28,789 nucleotides of DNA from Sporolactobacillus kofuensis (GTDB lineage Bacteria > Bacillota > Bacilli > Bacillales > Sporolactobacillaceae): contig NZ_JBHSTQ010000018.1 in the NCBI RefSeq assembly GCF_042660205.1, positions 1 through 28,789 on the forward strand, in the 5' to 3' direction. A program made the position numbers and the translations under genes. The notes beneath the pieces are model-generated. The model was not told where the DNA came from. It saw nothing but the letters and a program-made list of their open reading frames with translations, and did not search any database. Positions 1-6,558 of this stretch are shown here, in pieces; the stretch's first letter is position 1, and the number at the start of each line of letters is the position of its first letter.

Positions 1-6
1 CGGTTC

Positions 7-125
7 GTCTGGCGGTTATAGCGAAGAGGTCACACCCGTTCCCATCCCGAACACGGCCGTTAAGCTCTTCTGTGCCGATGGTAATTGGGGGCTGTCCCCC
101 TGTGAGAGTAGGTCACTGCCAGGCA
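7..125 (+). rRNA. rrf: 5S ribosomal RNA
   Basis: The sequence carries the conserved 5S core (CCCGAACACG near 46-55 and GTGAGAGTAGG near 101-111). The ends pair: GTCTGGCGGT at the 5' side with ACTGCCAGGC at the 3' side, so the ends are good to a few bases. It is the last gene of an rRNA operon whose 23S lies off the left edge. Two tRNA genes follow on the same strand. Confidence 0.95.
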
Positions 126-191
126 AATGATAAAGGCAGGAAGTCATCCGTATGTGGTGGCGACCTGTTTCTTTATATATTTTAATGTGAA

Positions 192-210
192 CACTTCCAT
201 GGTAAGGAAG
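192..210 (+). repeat. 19-nt copy of the tRNA-Thr anticodon arm
   Basis: CACTTCCATGGTAAGGAAG here is identical to 350-368, the anticodon arm of the tRNA-Thr downstream. Nothing else of a tRNA surrounds it, so it is a fragment. A TATAAT hexamer (218-223) begins 7 bases after it, and positions 195-200 lie exactly 17 bp upstream of that hexamer, but TTCCAT is a poor -35. The copy could be a duplication scar or part of an internal promoter for the two tRNAs. Confidence 0.7.
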
Positions 211-248
211 AGTACACTATAATATACATAGAATTATTACTTAATTGT

Positions 249-323
249 TCCACAGTAGCTCAGTGGTAGAGCAATCGGCTGTTAACCGATCGGTCGTAGG
301 TTCGAATCCTACCTGTGGAGCCA
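249..323 (+). tRNA. tRNA-Asn (GTT)
   Basis: Full cloverleaf: acceptor TCCACAG (249-255) pairs with CTGTGGA (313-319), the anticodon loop CTGTTAA carries GTT at 281-283, and the T arm has GGTTCGAATCC. The CCA end is encoded (321-323). It lies between 5S rRNA and tRNA-Thr, a normal place for a tRNA attached to an rRNA operon. Confidence 0.97.
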
Positions 324-324
324 T

Positions 325-398
<74 letters not shown>

Positions 399-415
399 TA
401 ATCATTTTCATCGAT

Positions 416-457
416 AACAGCAGCGTTTTTCGGATTTTTCCGAGCGTTGCTGTTTTT
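416..457 (+). terminator. Intrinsic terminator of the rRNA-tRNA unit
   Basis: AACAGCAGCG (416-425) pairs with CGTTGCTGTT (445-454), with an inner CGGA/TCCG helix, and is followed by TTTTT. It sits 18 bases after tRNA-Thr. Confidence 0.85.
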
Positions 458-484
458 GCGTGTTTAGAGTAGTGGGGGCAGATT

Positions 485-536
485 CGAACAAATGTTCTTT
501 TAATACTTGAAAACAAGAACCTATGTTCTGTATAAT
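485..536 (+). promoter_or_regulatory. SOS promoter with two LexA (DinR) boxes
   Basis: Box 1 is CGAACAAATGTTCT (485-498). Box 2 is AGAACCTATGTTCT (516-529). Both have the uninterrupted GAAC-N4-GTTC core of the Bacillus LexA/DinR operator, and their cores start 31 bp apart, about three helical turns. Box 2 lies in the 18-bp spacer of a strong sigma-A promoter (TTGAAA 507-512, TATAAT 531-536), so bound LexA would occlude RNA polymerase. The only gene downstream is the small ORF at 560. Confidence 0.85.
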
Positions 537-559
537 TAAGCATAAATGAGGTGAAAAGA

Positions 560-742
560 ATGCGATCTGGAGATATCGTAGTGATTATCTATCAAGCAAA
601 AAATGGACAGTTTAGCAAACGCCGAATTCGGATTATCTGCACAGGCGATACATATATCAAAGCATATTGCTATTCTCGCCAACAAGTCAGGACTTTTGCA
701 ATAGACCGCATTTTCGCTAGCCAACGAGTACAAAGTGCATAA
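560..742 (+). CDS. Small WYL-like protein under LexA control
   Basis: This encodes 60 residues starting at ATG 560, chosen because GAGGTG (548-553) lies 6 bases upstream; the in-frame GTG at 551 is inside that ribosome binding site. The protein is basic and beta-rich. The stretch IKAYCYSRQQVRTFAIDRI in its second half resembles the core of WYL domains, the ligand-sensing SH3-like fold of many transcriptional regulators, including the '(R)TF..DRI' signature. No HTH is present, so it is a stand-alone domain. The promoter carries two LexA boxes, so the gene should be induced by DNA damage. Its role is unknown; a nucleotide- or DNA-sensing accessory in the SOS response is an inference. The gene is monocistronic and is followed by a hairpin. 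Confidence 0.8.
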   Translation: MRSGDIVVIIYQAKNGQFSKRRIRIICTGDTYIKAYCYSRQQVRTFAIDRIFASQRVQSA

Positions 743-1261
743 AAATACCCAAGTATGAGAAAACACTTGGGTCAGGGGAAGATTTTCTTATAAAATGAAA
801 CATATTATTTAATTTCCCGATTAATATAAAAGTAAACAATTATCTTCTTAATACGACAAAAATAACCATCGACCGCTCGCCTCAGACATGATATTAGCCC
901 CAAATGCCAAGTATTCTTTATCCGTTGCTTCTAACAGCTGGTCAACTTTTCCGCACCTTGCTGTGGAAAACGCCTAAAAGGTATCACTTGAAATATTAAG
1001 ATGAAGAGTGATCAATACTATTTTCTTCTCATTATGAATACCTTCTCAAGAGTTCTTTGATATACTGTTGAAACAAGGTTGCAATAATTTTATTTGAATC
1101 GATTGCAGCCCTTACTTTTGGAACACGTGCCAAAATAAGAAGATTTTATTCGGTTCATTATTGTGTTCTAGGAGTACTTAGCAATGAACGGCTCCATTAA
1201 TTTGATAGGGAAATACATGAGATACTTATCAGGCAATTTCGCTTTGATAAACTCAAAATGT
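743..1261. other. Gene-free stretch before the cobalamin riboswitch
   Basis: No complete gene is visible in about 500 bases. The minus strand holds a 41-codon open frame (973 down to a TAA at 848-850) with protein-like composition but no start codon near its 5' end, possibly a gene remnant. The promoter for the riboswitch transcript must lie here. TTGAAA near 1072 is a candidate -35, but no convincing -10 was found. Confidence 0.6.
747..772 (+). terminator. Hairpin after the SOS gene
   Basis: ACCCAAGT (747-754) pairs with ACTTGGGT (765-772), five bases after the stop codon. No U tract follows directly, so it is a weak terminator or an mRNA 3'-end stabiliser. Confidence 0.55.
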
Positions 1262-1362
1262 AACGCGCTCATTAGATGGAAACAGGTGAAAGTCCTGTAC
1301 GGTCCCGCCACTGTAAGGGAGTAATCCTAAGTCAGGTCTTTCTAATGAGTGGGATACTCACG
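1262..1362 (+). promoter_or_regulatory. Cobalamin (adenosylcobalamin) riboswitch
   Basis: It has the B12-box core GGTCCCGCCACTGTAAGG (1301-1318) and the preceding GGAAACAGGTGAAAGTCC (1278-1295). A perfect 9-bp closing helix pairs CTCATTAGA (1268-1276) with TCTAATGAG (1341-1349). A short hairpin TGAGT-GGGAT-ACTCA (1346-1360) overlaps the 3' strand of that helix, so the two are mutually exclusive. The GGGGGAT ribosome binding region follows directly and there is no terminator. The simplest reading is that B12 binding blocks translation of the gene at 1384. Confidence 0.95.
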
Positions 1363-1383
1363 AGGTATGGGGGATAGTTACAA

Positions 1384-2730
1384 ATGAGAGGAAAATGGGC
1401 GTGGTTAGTATGCATTGCCTTTTTGCTTTATCCTATGCAAGCCTTCGCATCAGAAGACGTAAGTAGTGATTTGGATCGTCTAGCAAATCATATCCAATCT
1501 TCCAAGCTTAATTCAGATTGGGAGGTTATTGCACGGTCAAGGGCAGGTAAACTATCGGAAAGTGAGAAAAGTGCTTATCTCACTCTGATCAAAGATCGGA
1601 TCAATGCAAAGCAGTTATCGGGAACAGAGCTTGATAAAACTGCAATGGTGGTGAAAGCATTAGGACAAGATCCGGTAAACGACCAAAATGAAAATCTTAT
1701 AAAAGCGATTTATTCAGATGCTTCAATTAAAACTTTGATGGATAAAACGTACGCACTTACTGCACTCAGTACGGATGATTATGTGCTACCGAATGATGCA
1801 TTGTGGACTCCGGACAGACTCATTGATGCGCTTGTTCCGTTGCAAACAAGCTCAGGCGGATGGGGATGGGCAGGGGATCCCAATGGTGCTCCTGATGTTG
1901 ATACAACAGGCATGGTCTTAACGGCTTTGTCCCATTACCAAGATAAAGCAAAGGATGCGATTGAGAAAGGCATTGGTTATTTAGAGAGATCCGAACAGGA
2001 TGATGGGGGCTTCGTAAACTTTGTGCCCAATTCCAACTCTACGGCACAAGTCATTATTGCACTCTCATCATTGGGCATTGATCCCACTGAAGGAGCATTT
2101 GATAAAAACGGTCATAATCCCGTTAATAGCCTGGATCAATATAAATCAAATGGTGGTTATAGATGGGCCTTATCAAGTGAAAGTGATGATTCTTTTTCTA
2201 ATGAACAAGTGATTCAAGCTTTGGTCGCATATTCTTTATTTAAGGAAGGCGACCAGTTATTTAATTTTCGAGTGAATGATTCTGTCGGTGATTCGAGCAC
2301 TTCTGAAAAAGAATCGAGTACCACAACGCCATCAGTAACGGGTGATGACACGAGTAGTCCTTCAACAAGTGATACAGACACGACGAGTTCGGATATAAAA
2401 AGTATGAGCACAACCGGGAAAGTTGCACGTGTGACCGACAACGGAGATGAGTCTAAGACATATGGCGCAAGTACCGAGCCGAGTAATCATTCTCTATCTT
2501 CAATTAAAGGAAAATCCAAAGAAGCACTTTTAGCCGCAAGACACCCTAAAACTTCCCAACATCAGGTAAAGGCAAAGGAAAAGCAGACGACAGAACGCGT
2601 GACAACCATAACGAAAACGACTCGGATAAATCCCGTGCACGTGTATCTTGGAGCCGCATTTATTCTATTCGGTGCAATCGGTCTTGTTGTTCGGAACCGG
2701 TTAGGTGGTGTACACGATGAAACACGTTAA
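1384..2730 (+). CDS. Exported, membrane-tethered alpha/alpha-barrel protein (intrinsic-factor-like B12 capture)
   Basis: 448 residues. Residues 1-22 form a signal peptide ending AFAS. Residues 30-300 are helical repeats of the terpenoid cyclase/prenyltransferase alpha-alpha toroid type, with glycine-rich turns such as SSGGWGWAGDPNG and EQDDGGFVNF followed by TxxVIIALSSLG. Residues 300-410 are a Ser/Thr-rich wall-spanning linker. A C-terminal membrane segment lies near 417-435, ending in a basic tail; no LPXTG is seen. This fold is shared with the alpha domain of human intrinsic factor and transcobalamin. A cobalamin riboswitch lies directly upstream and the next gene supplies a DUF4430 domain, the fold of the intrinsic-factor beta domain. 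Capture of cobalamin or its precursors outside the membrane is therefore the likely role (inference). The enzymatic Asp motif of true cyclases is not evident. GGGGGA provides a modest ribosome binding site. Confidence 0.85.
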   Translation: MRGKWAWLVCIAFLLYPMQAFASEDVSSDLDRLANHIQSSKLNSDWEVIARSRAGKLSESEKSAYLTLIKDRINAKQLSGTELDKTAMVVKALGQDPVNDQNENLIKAIYSDASIKTLMDKTYALTALSTDDYVLPNDALWTPDRLIDALVPLQTSSGGWGWAGDPNGAPDVDTTGMVLTALSHYQDKAKDAIEKGIGYLERSEQDDGGFVNFVPNSNSTAQVIIALSSLGIDPTEGAFDKNGHNPVNSLDQYKSNGGYRWALSSESDDSFSNEQVIQALVAYSLFKEGDQLFNFRVNDSVGDSSTSEKESSTTTPSVTGDDTSSPSTSDTDTTSSDIKSMSTTGKVARVTDNGDESKTYGASTEPSNHSLSSIKGKSKEALLAARHPKTSQHQVKAKEKQTTERVTTITKTTRINPVHVYLGAAFILFGAIGLVVRNRLGGVHDETR

Positions 2731-3427
2731 AACCTTAATGCTGATCGTTTCGATTGGCTTGATCGTCTTGGGCCTTGCAGTCATTGTTAATGGGATTCAA
2801 GAAAAGCAAGTGACATCGATCCAAATTAAACCGATAGAGCATGTTGCGCAAGCAGATAAAAAATCTTCTGAATCTCCTAAAATTAAATTGGAAAAGAGTA
2901 AGCCTTTAGAAAATAAAATTCAGAAGGATCGTGATTCCCGTTCAGCTTCTATGTCGGATGTGCGTTCGAGTAAACGATCAAATTCCGAGGCCAGTTCTCA
3001 TTCAAATGCAAAAAAAGAAGAAGCCTCGGCAGAGTCAACGTCTGAGGAGCAATCGAGCAAGAATCCTTCGAAGAAAAGTTCGGCTCCAGTGGGTGCGTCA
3101 AACACATCTGGAAGTAGTCATCAAGAGAGGATCCATGTAGAAATAAAGGGGTATGACAACAAAAATTTCTCGGGAAATATGTCGTATAAAGACGGAATGA
3201 CAGCGTTCAGTGCATTAAAAGCGGTAGCAGATCGCAAAAATATAGAGCTTGATTACTCTGGTTCCGGGTCAACTTCCTATGTAAAGAGTATAAACGGACA
3301 AAGAGCCGGAGATAAATCTGCTCAAAGTGGATGGACCTATTCAGTAAATGGGAAAACACCCAATGTATCTTCGGGCATCTATAAACTACATAGTGGTGAT
3401 ACATTGGTTTGGAACTATCAGGAATAA
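2717..3427 (+). CDS. Membrane-anchored DUF4430 protein (partner of B12 capture)
   Basis: 236 residues from ATG 2717, which has AGGTGG (2703-2708) 8 bases upstream; the ORF opens at GTG 2705 inside that site. The start overlaps the end of the previous gene by 14 bases, indicating translational coupling. Residues 7-27 are an uncleaved N-terminal membrane anchor. Residues 40-135 are a low-complexity Lys/Ser/Glu linker. Residues 140-236 are a DUF4430 domain, with a TAFSALKAV helix, the SYVKSING turn, SGWTYSVNGK and the closing GDTLVWNY. In intrinsic factor and transcobalamin the DUF4430-like beta domain closes over cobalamin bound to the alpha barrel. Here the two halves are separate proteins, each tethered to the membrane, a split arrangement. 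Confidence 0.9.
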   Translation: MKHVKTLMLIVSIGLIVLGLAVIVNGIQEKQVTSIQIKPIEHVAQADKKSSESPKIKLEKSKPLENKIQKDRDSRSASMSDVRSSKRSNSEASSHSNAKKEEASAESTSEEQSSKNPSKKSSAPVGASNTSGSSHQERIHVEIKGYDNKNFSGNMSYKDGMTAFSALKAVADRKNIELDYSGSGSTSYVKSINGQRAGDKSAQSGWTYSVNGKTPNVSSGIYKLHSGDTLVWNYQE

Positions 3428-3437
3428 GGTGAGCATC

Positions 3438-3953
3438 TTGTTAACAAGAAAAATAACGCTTATTGCATTGTTAGCTGCTTTAAGTATAGTTGGAAGAATT
3501 TATATGGCGCCAATACCCAACGTTCAACCGTCTACAGTAATCATTATAATAACGGGTTTGGTATTCGGTGCCAGATTCGGATTAACCTTGGCACTGCTTA
3601 CTTCAATTGGCTCTGATTTTATTCTCGGGTTTGGCTTTTTTACCCTGATGCAAGTGATTGCTTGGGGTGCGATTGGTCTTATATCCGGTTTTTTAGCCCG
3701 TTTTAGAACGAGAATACCCATAGTCGTCATGGCTTGTTATGCCGGGTTGTGCGGGTACTTATTCGGATTTCTTGTGTCCTTGAATATGTTGATCGGCGGT
3801 GTGCCGAGTTTTATTGCATATTGGATTATGGGTTTGCCTTTTGACTCGTATCATGCAATCGGAAATTTCATCTTTTATATAATTTTGTCCCCTATTTTAA
3901 TTAAGCTGTTAGAAAATGAGAGAAAAAAATTGGCTGTTAAAAGGAGTGAATGA
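3438..3953 (+). CDS. ECF transporter S component, probably cobalamin/corrinoid specific
   Basis: 171 residues starting at TTG 3438 with AAGGTGAG (3426-3433) just upstream; the open frame extends back to 3348 inside the previous gene, which is less likely. Six hydrophobic segments. The N-terminal LTRKITLIALLAALSIVGRI and the segment PNVQPSTVIIIITGLVFGAR are typical of ECF S components, which dock on the shared EcfA-EcfA'-EcfT module encoded elsewhere. Substrate is inferred from the cobalamin riboswitch and the two capture proteins. It would correspond to the CbrT-type role, but I cannot confirm family membership by eye. The start lies 10 bases after the stop of the DUF4430 gene, so it is in the same operon. 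Confidence 0.88.
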   Translation: MLTRKITLIALLAALSIVGRIYMAPIPNVQPSTVIIIITGLVFGARFGLTLALLTSIGSDFILGFGFFTLMQVIAWGAIGLISGFLARFRTRIPIVVMACYAGLCGYLFGFLVSLNMLIGGVPSFIAYWIMGLPFDSYHAIGNFIFYIILSPILIKLLENERKKLAVKRSE

Positions 3954-4156
3954 TAAAGAGGTAGGACAGACAGAGCTGCTCAAAAAAGCTGCTTATAGCC
4001 GTGCGCCAATTCACACCACAACGTTCAAAAGCGATACACTGTACCATACGTTAACTACTGTGCTGGACCAGCCATTACATAGGCCGCTGTCACGAGACTG
4101 TGTACGCCCTCATATCTTAAAGAAGATGGAAATTACTAATGGGGAGGTCGGGCTGT

Positions 4157-4402
4157 ATGCAAGAAAACCAGTACATGAGTACAGCTGCTGGTAACACCGG
4201 TTACCGTCAGCGAATCACTGCCCAGCAAGCTGCGGAAATTGCTGTTGCCAGAGTTCCAGGACAGATTATTCATGTGGATATGGAATTAGAACAACATCAG
4301 TTAAAATACGAAGTCTATGTGCTCACAGATCATGGTGTTGTCTATGAAGTGGACATTGGCTCTAGAGATGGAAGGATCATGAGTATCGAGAAGGAAGATT
4401 GA
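4157..4402 (+). CDS. PepSY-domain protein
   Basis: 81 residues from ATG 4157. GGGGAGG (4141-4147) sits 9 bases upstream and decides this start over an in-frame codon at 4139. Residues 20-80 match a PepSY unit: RITAQQAAEIAVARVPGQII, then an amphipathic strand pair (LKYEVYVLTDHGVVYEVDI) and DGRIMSIEKED. PepSY domains are often inhibitory or binding modules of peptidases and extracytoplasmic proteins. This copy has no signal peptide or membrane segment, so it should be cytoplasmic unless the start is wrong. It is separated from the B12 operon by 203 bases with no other gene, and may be independent of it. Confidence 0.8.
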   Translation: MQENQYMSTAAGNTGYRQRITAQQAAEIAVARVPGQIIHVDMELEQHQLKYEVYVLTDHGVVYEVDIGSRDGRIMSIEKED

Positions 4403-4430
4403 GTTGTCGTTAACTTGCCTATAGGACTGC

Positions 4431-4473
4431 AAAAAAGGATGCCAACCCATACCGGGTCAACATCCTTTTTTTT
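4431..4473. terminator. Bidirectional intrinsic terminator
   Basis: AAAAAAGGATG (4431-4441) pairs with CATCCTTTTTT (4461-4471) around an inner ACCC/GGGT helix. An A tract precedes and a T tract follows, so it can end both the PepSY gene and the convergent transporter gene. Confidence 0.9.
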
Positions 4474-4493
4474 ATAAGATTTCGGATCATATC

Positions 4494-5453
4494 TCAAGAA
4501 TGGGCTTTGGCAAGTCGTTCAAGCTTCATTTGATGATGATCAGATAAGAGCTGAATACATGATCCACCGAGAATCAGAATAATGCCTGTGATCACGTTCA
4601 TGGTTATGGATTCGCCGAGAATGAACAAAGCAAGAATCGGTGCCAGTGCCGGTTTGATAAAGAAGACCAGTGACGCGGTTGATGCCGATGTTGCTTCCAT
4701 GGCTAAGAAATAGAAGCTGAAGCCAAGACCGGTGACGAAAACACCGAGGTAAATTAACGTAGGAACCGTGCTCCATGAAATGCCCTGAAGAACCGGGATG
4801 TGACTAAATTCGCCGAGCCCAATAGTTTGGAGCCAATTGGCGACAGGTCCAATTTTTGTGATCAGGATAAGTATTAGTAATTCGATACTTCCTGCAAGAA
4901 AGCTGAAACTGCTCTGAACCACACCGTCAAAACCGTATTTTAGGCTGCCCTTGCGACCAACAATGCCATAAAGTGCGAAGGTCACTGCAGCAACGAGAGA
5001 TAAGGTAATACCGAGCGGATTCGTCAGATTTTCCGGATTGACAATGCAGATCATGCCGACGAGACTGATGATCAGCGAAAGTATGGACAGCTTTGTCAAT
5101 TTTTCCTTAAGGAAGAAGTGTGCAAACGGGATAACGAATACAGCGTTGCAGCTAAATAAAATGGCAACAGTGGCTGCCTGAGAATAGACAATTGCCATTT
5201 GGAAGAACGTCATGCTGACAACGACACACATAAATCCTGAGAAGAGGAAGTAGAGCACCTTGCTTCTATCGAGTGAAAACCCGCTTCCTTTCAAATGACA
5301 GATCGCAAGCGGTGAAAGAACAATAGATCCAATCAGAAACCGCAAGAAATTCAGTTGCATCGGATTAAACTCAGTAGCCACCAATTTAATGGCTATCTCC
5401 ATGGTACTGAAGAACAATGTTGAAAAAGCAATGAAAATTAACCCTTTTTTCAT
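4494..5453 (-). CDS. EamA/DMT-family transporter
   Basis: 319 residues starting at ATG 5453, which has GAGG 7 bases upstream; the open frame runs further back to 5552 through a leader hairpin, which is unlikely to be coding. Ten hydrophobic segments fall in two EamA repeats. The first ends near 'HFFLKEKLTKLSILSLIISLVGMI' (residues ~95-120), and the second has LVFFIKPALAPILALFILGE followed by GIILILGG, the classic EamA end motif. This is an inner-membrane drug/metabolite exporter; substrate cannot be told. It is convergent with the PepSY gene. Its leader contains a hairpin (5545-5563) that also reads as a LexA-like palindrome. Confidence 0.9.
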   Translation of the reverse strand: MKKGLIFIAFSTLFFSTMEIAIKLVATEFNPMQLNFLRFLIGSIVLSPLAICHLKGSGFSLDRSKVLYFLFSGFMCVVVSMTFFQMAIVYSQAATVAILFSCNAVFVIPFAHFFLKEKLTKLSILSLIISLVGMICIVNPENLTNPLGITLSLVAAVTFALYGIVGRKGSLKYGFDGVVQSSFSFLAGSIELLILILITKIGPVANWLQTIGLGEFSHIPVLQGISWSTVPTLIYLGVFVTGLGFSFYFLAMEATSASTASLVFFIKPALAPILALFILGESITMNVITGIILILGGSCIQLLSDHHQMKLERLAKAHS

Positions 5454-5544
5454 GTTAAAACCTCGATTTCTCACCATATTTTTTAGGTGATCTGATCGCT
5501 TTACAGAGAGCCGCGAAAGACCGGCAATTTCAAAGACAATAAAA

Positions 5545-5563
5545 AACACCAAGAACAGGTGTT
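5545..5563 (-). promoter_or_regulatory. Leader hairpin of the EamA gene overlapping a LexA-like site
   Basis: On the minus strand AACACC-TGTTCTT-GGTGTT is followed by TTTTATT, which looks like an intrinsic terminator about 90 bases before the start codon, i.e. a possible attenuator. The plus strand over 5553-5564 reads GAACAGGTGTTC, a perfect GAAC-N4-GTTC core of the Bacillus LexA box. Only one of the two readings need be functional. Confidence 0.5.
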
Positions 5564-5584
5564 CAGTCTCTTTTACTACTTATT

Positions 5585-5613
5585 AATATAACGCAGATTT
5601 TAACAAATAGTAA
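5585..5613 (-). promoter_or_regulatory. Candidate promoter of the EamA transporter gene
   Basis: On the minus strand TTACTA (5613-5608) and TATATT (5590-5585) are separated by 17 bases. The -35 matches consensus weakly. Transcription would start near 5578 and run through the leader hairpin. Confidence 0.45.
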
Positions 5614-5701
5614 GGCATAATTGAGAAACTGAATCGTGGTGAAATGTGGAAGGTAAGCATTAGTTTATCCGAATGAGGAGAGCACGACTGAATATGGATT
5701 G

Positions 5702-5830
5702 GAAATGCCCCAATCAGATGGCATTTTGTCCCGTTCCAGCATCTTTATTCCATTTGACCAAGATTTGCCCGAATGGAACAAAGAATTGTCCGGTTCAAAC
5801 TTGAATTTAATTGTCCATTTCAATAGACCA
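5702..5830 (+). repeat. Degenerate short-period repeat tract
   Basis: Variants of (A/T)TTTG(T/C)CC followed by an AT-rich stretch recur at about 5725, 5753, 5764, 5785 and 5810, mostly 21-28 bases apart, with GTTCC/GGAAC words between them. Both strands stay open over it (61 and 77 codons), but neither frame has a ribosome binding site or recognisable protein. The gene-free stretch 5614-5997 holds little else that I can see. Confidence 0.45.
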
Positions 5831-5997
5831 TTTGCATGTGGTAAAATAGAGGTGCAGAGGATGTTCAAGAATCTGGGCAACTGACATTGTCCGTGCATGA
5901 AAATCCTTGCAGCTCGGTGGGTTTATCTGGCCGATACTCATGGTGATCCCTTTTTGAACACGCTCTGTGTCAAAATGTGAAAGGGACGGTGATCAGT

Positions 5998-6423
5998 ATG
6001 TTATTCTCTAAGATTCTGGTTTCCTATGATGATTCCGAACTGTCGAAGAAGGCGCTTGAAAAAGCAGTCGATTTGGCAAGACTTGATGAAAGTACGGATC
6101 TTGACGTGCTTCATGTAGTGACCATTCCAACGAATCAATTTATCGTTGGTGATGTGTATCGTGAAGTACGTAATTCAACCCTTAAGTATGGACATGAAGT
6201 GGTTGGCAGAGCAGAGAAGTTGCTTAATGAACTTCCAAATGCGACACATACCTTTGTTAAGGAAGGGCAGCCGGTGCGTACGATTCTGGATTTCGCCAGC
6301 GATCATGGCTATGATCTGATTGTCATTGGCAGCCGCGGACTAAGTGGTGTAAAGGAATTTTTAGGCAGTGTTAGCCACGGTGTAGTACAGCGTTCCAAGG
6401 TTCCGGTATTGATTATTAAATAA
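5998..6423 (+). CDS. Universal stress protein (UspA family)
   Basis: 141 residues. ATG 5998 is preceded by GGTGATC, complementary to the 16S 3' end; an in-frame GTG at 5977 would add seven residues lacking homology to the family start (MLFSKILVSYDDSE is typical). Single UspA domain: N-terminal LVSYDDSELSKKALEKA, and the C-terminal nucleotide-binding motif GSRGLSGVKEFLGSVSHGVV (G-2x-G-9x-G(S/T)), which indicates an ATP-binding type Usp. Cytoplasmic; role in stress survival is general for the family. Single gene with its own terminator. Confidence 0.95.
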   Translation: MLFSKILVSYDDSELSKKALEKAVDLARLDESTDLDVLHVVTIPTNQFIVGDVYREVRNSTLKYGHEVVGRAEKLLNELPNATHTFVKEGQPVRTILDFASDHGYDLIVIGSRGLSGVKEFLGSVSHGVVQRSKVPVLIIK

Positions 6424-6464
6424 TTGGAAATAATTTTTAGCAATGACTTGCTTATTATTAAGAA

Positions 6465-6503
6465 AGAGGCACTCCCTAAGCAGAATCTGCGAGGGGTGCC
6501 TCT
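6465..6503 (+). terminator. Terminator hairpin after the Usp gene
   Basis: AGAGGCACTCC (6465-6475) pairs with GGGGTGCCTCT (6493-6503). The following bases are only moderately T-rich. Confidence 0.75.
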
Positions 6504-6558
6504 TCTGCGTCATAAAAAAAGAGAAAAAGGATACAAACAAAAGGATGGTTATTAGGCA

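Noticed and set aside
3916..4194. 92-codon ORF between the S component and the PepSY gene
   Set aside because: No ribosome binding site, overlaps both neighbours, and no recognisable protein pattern. The region 3954-4156 is treated as intergenic.
5699..5884. 61- and 77-codon ORFs over the repeat tract
   Set aside because: Open frames arise from the short-period repeat; no ribosome binding site or family resemblance.
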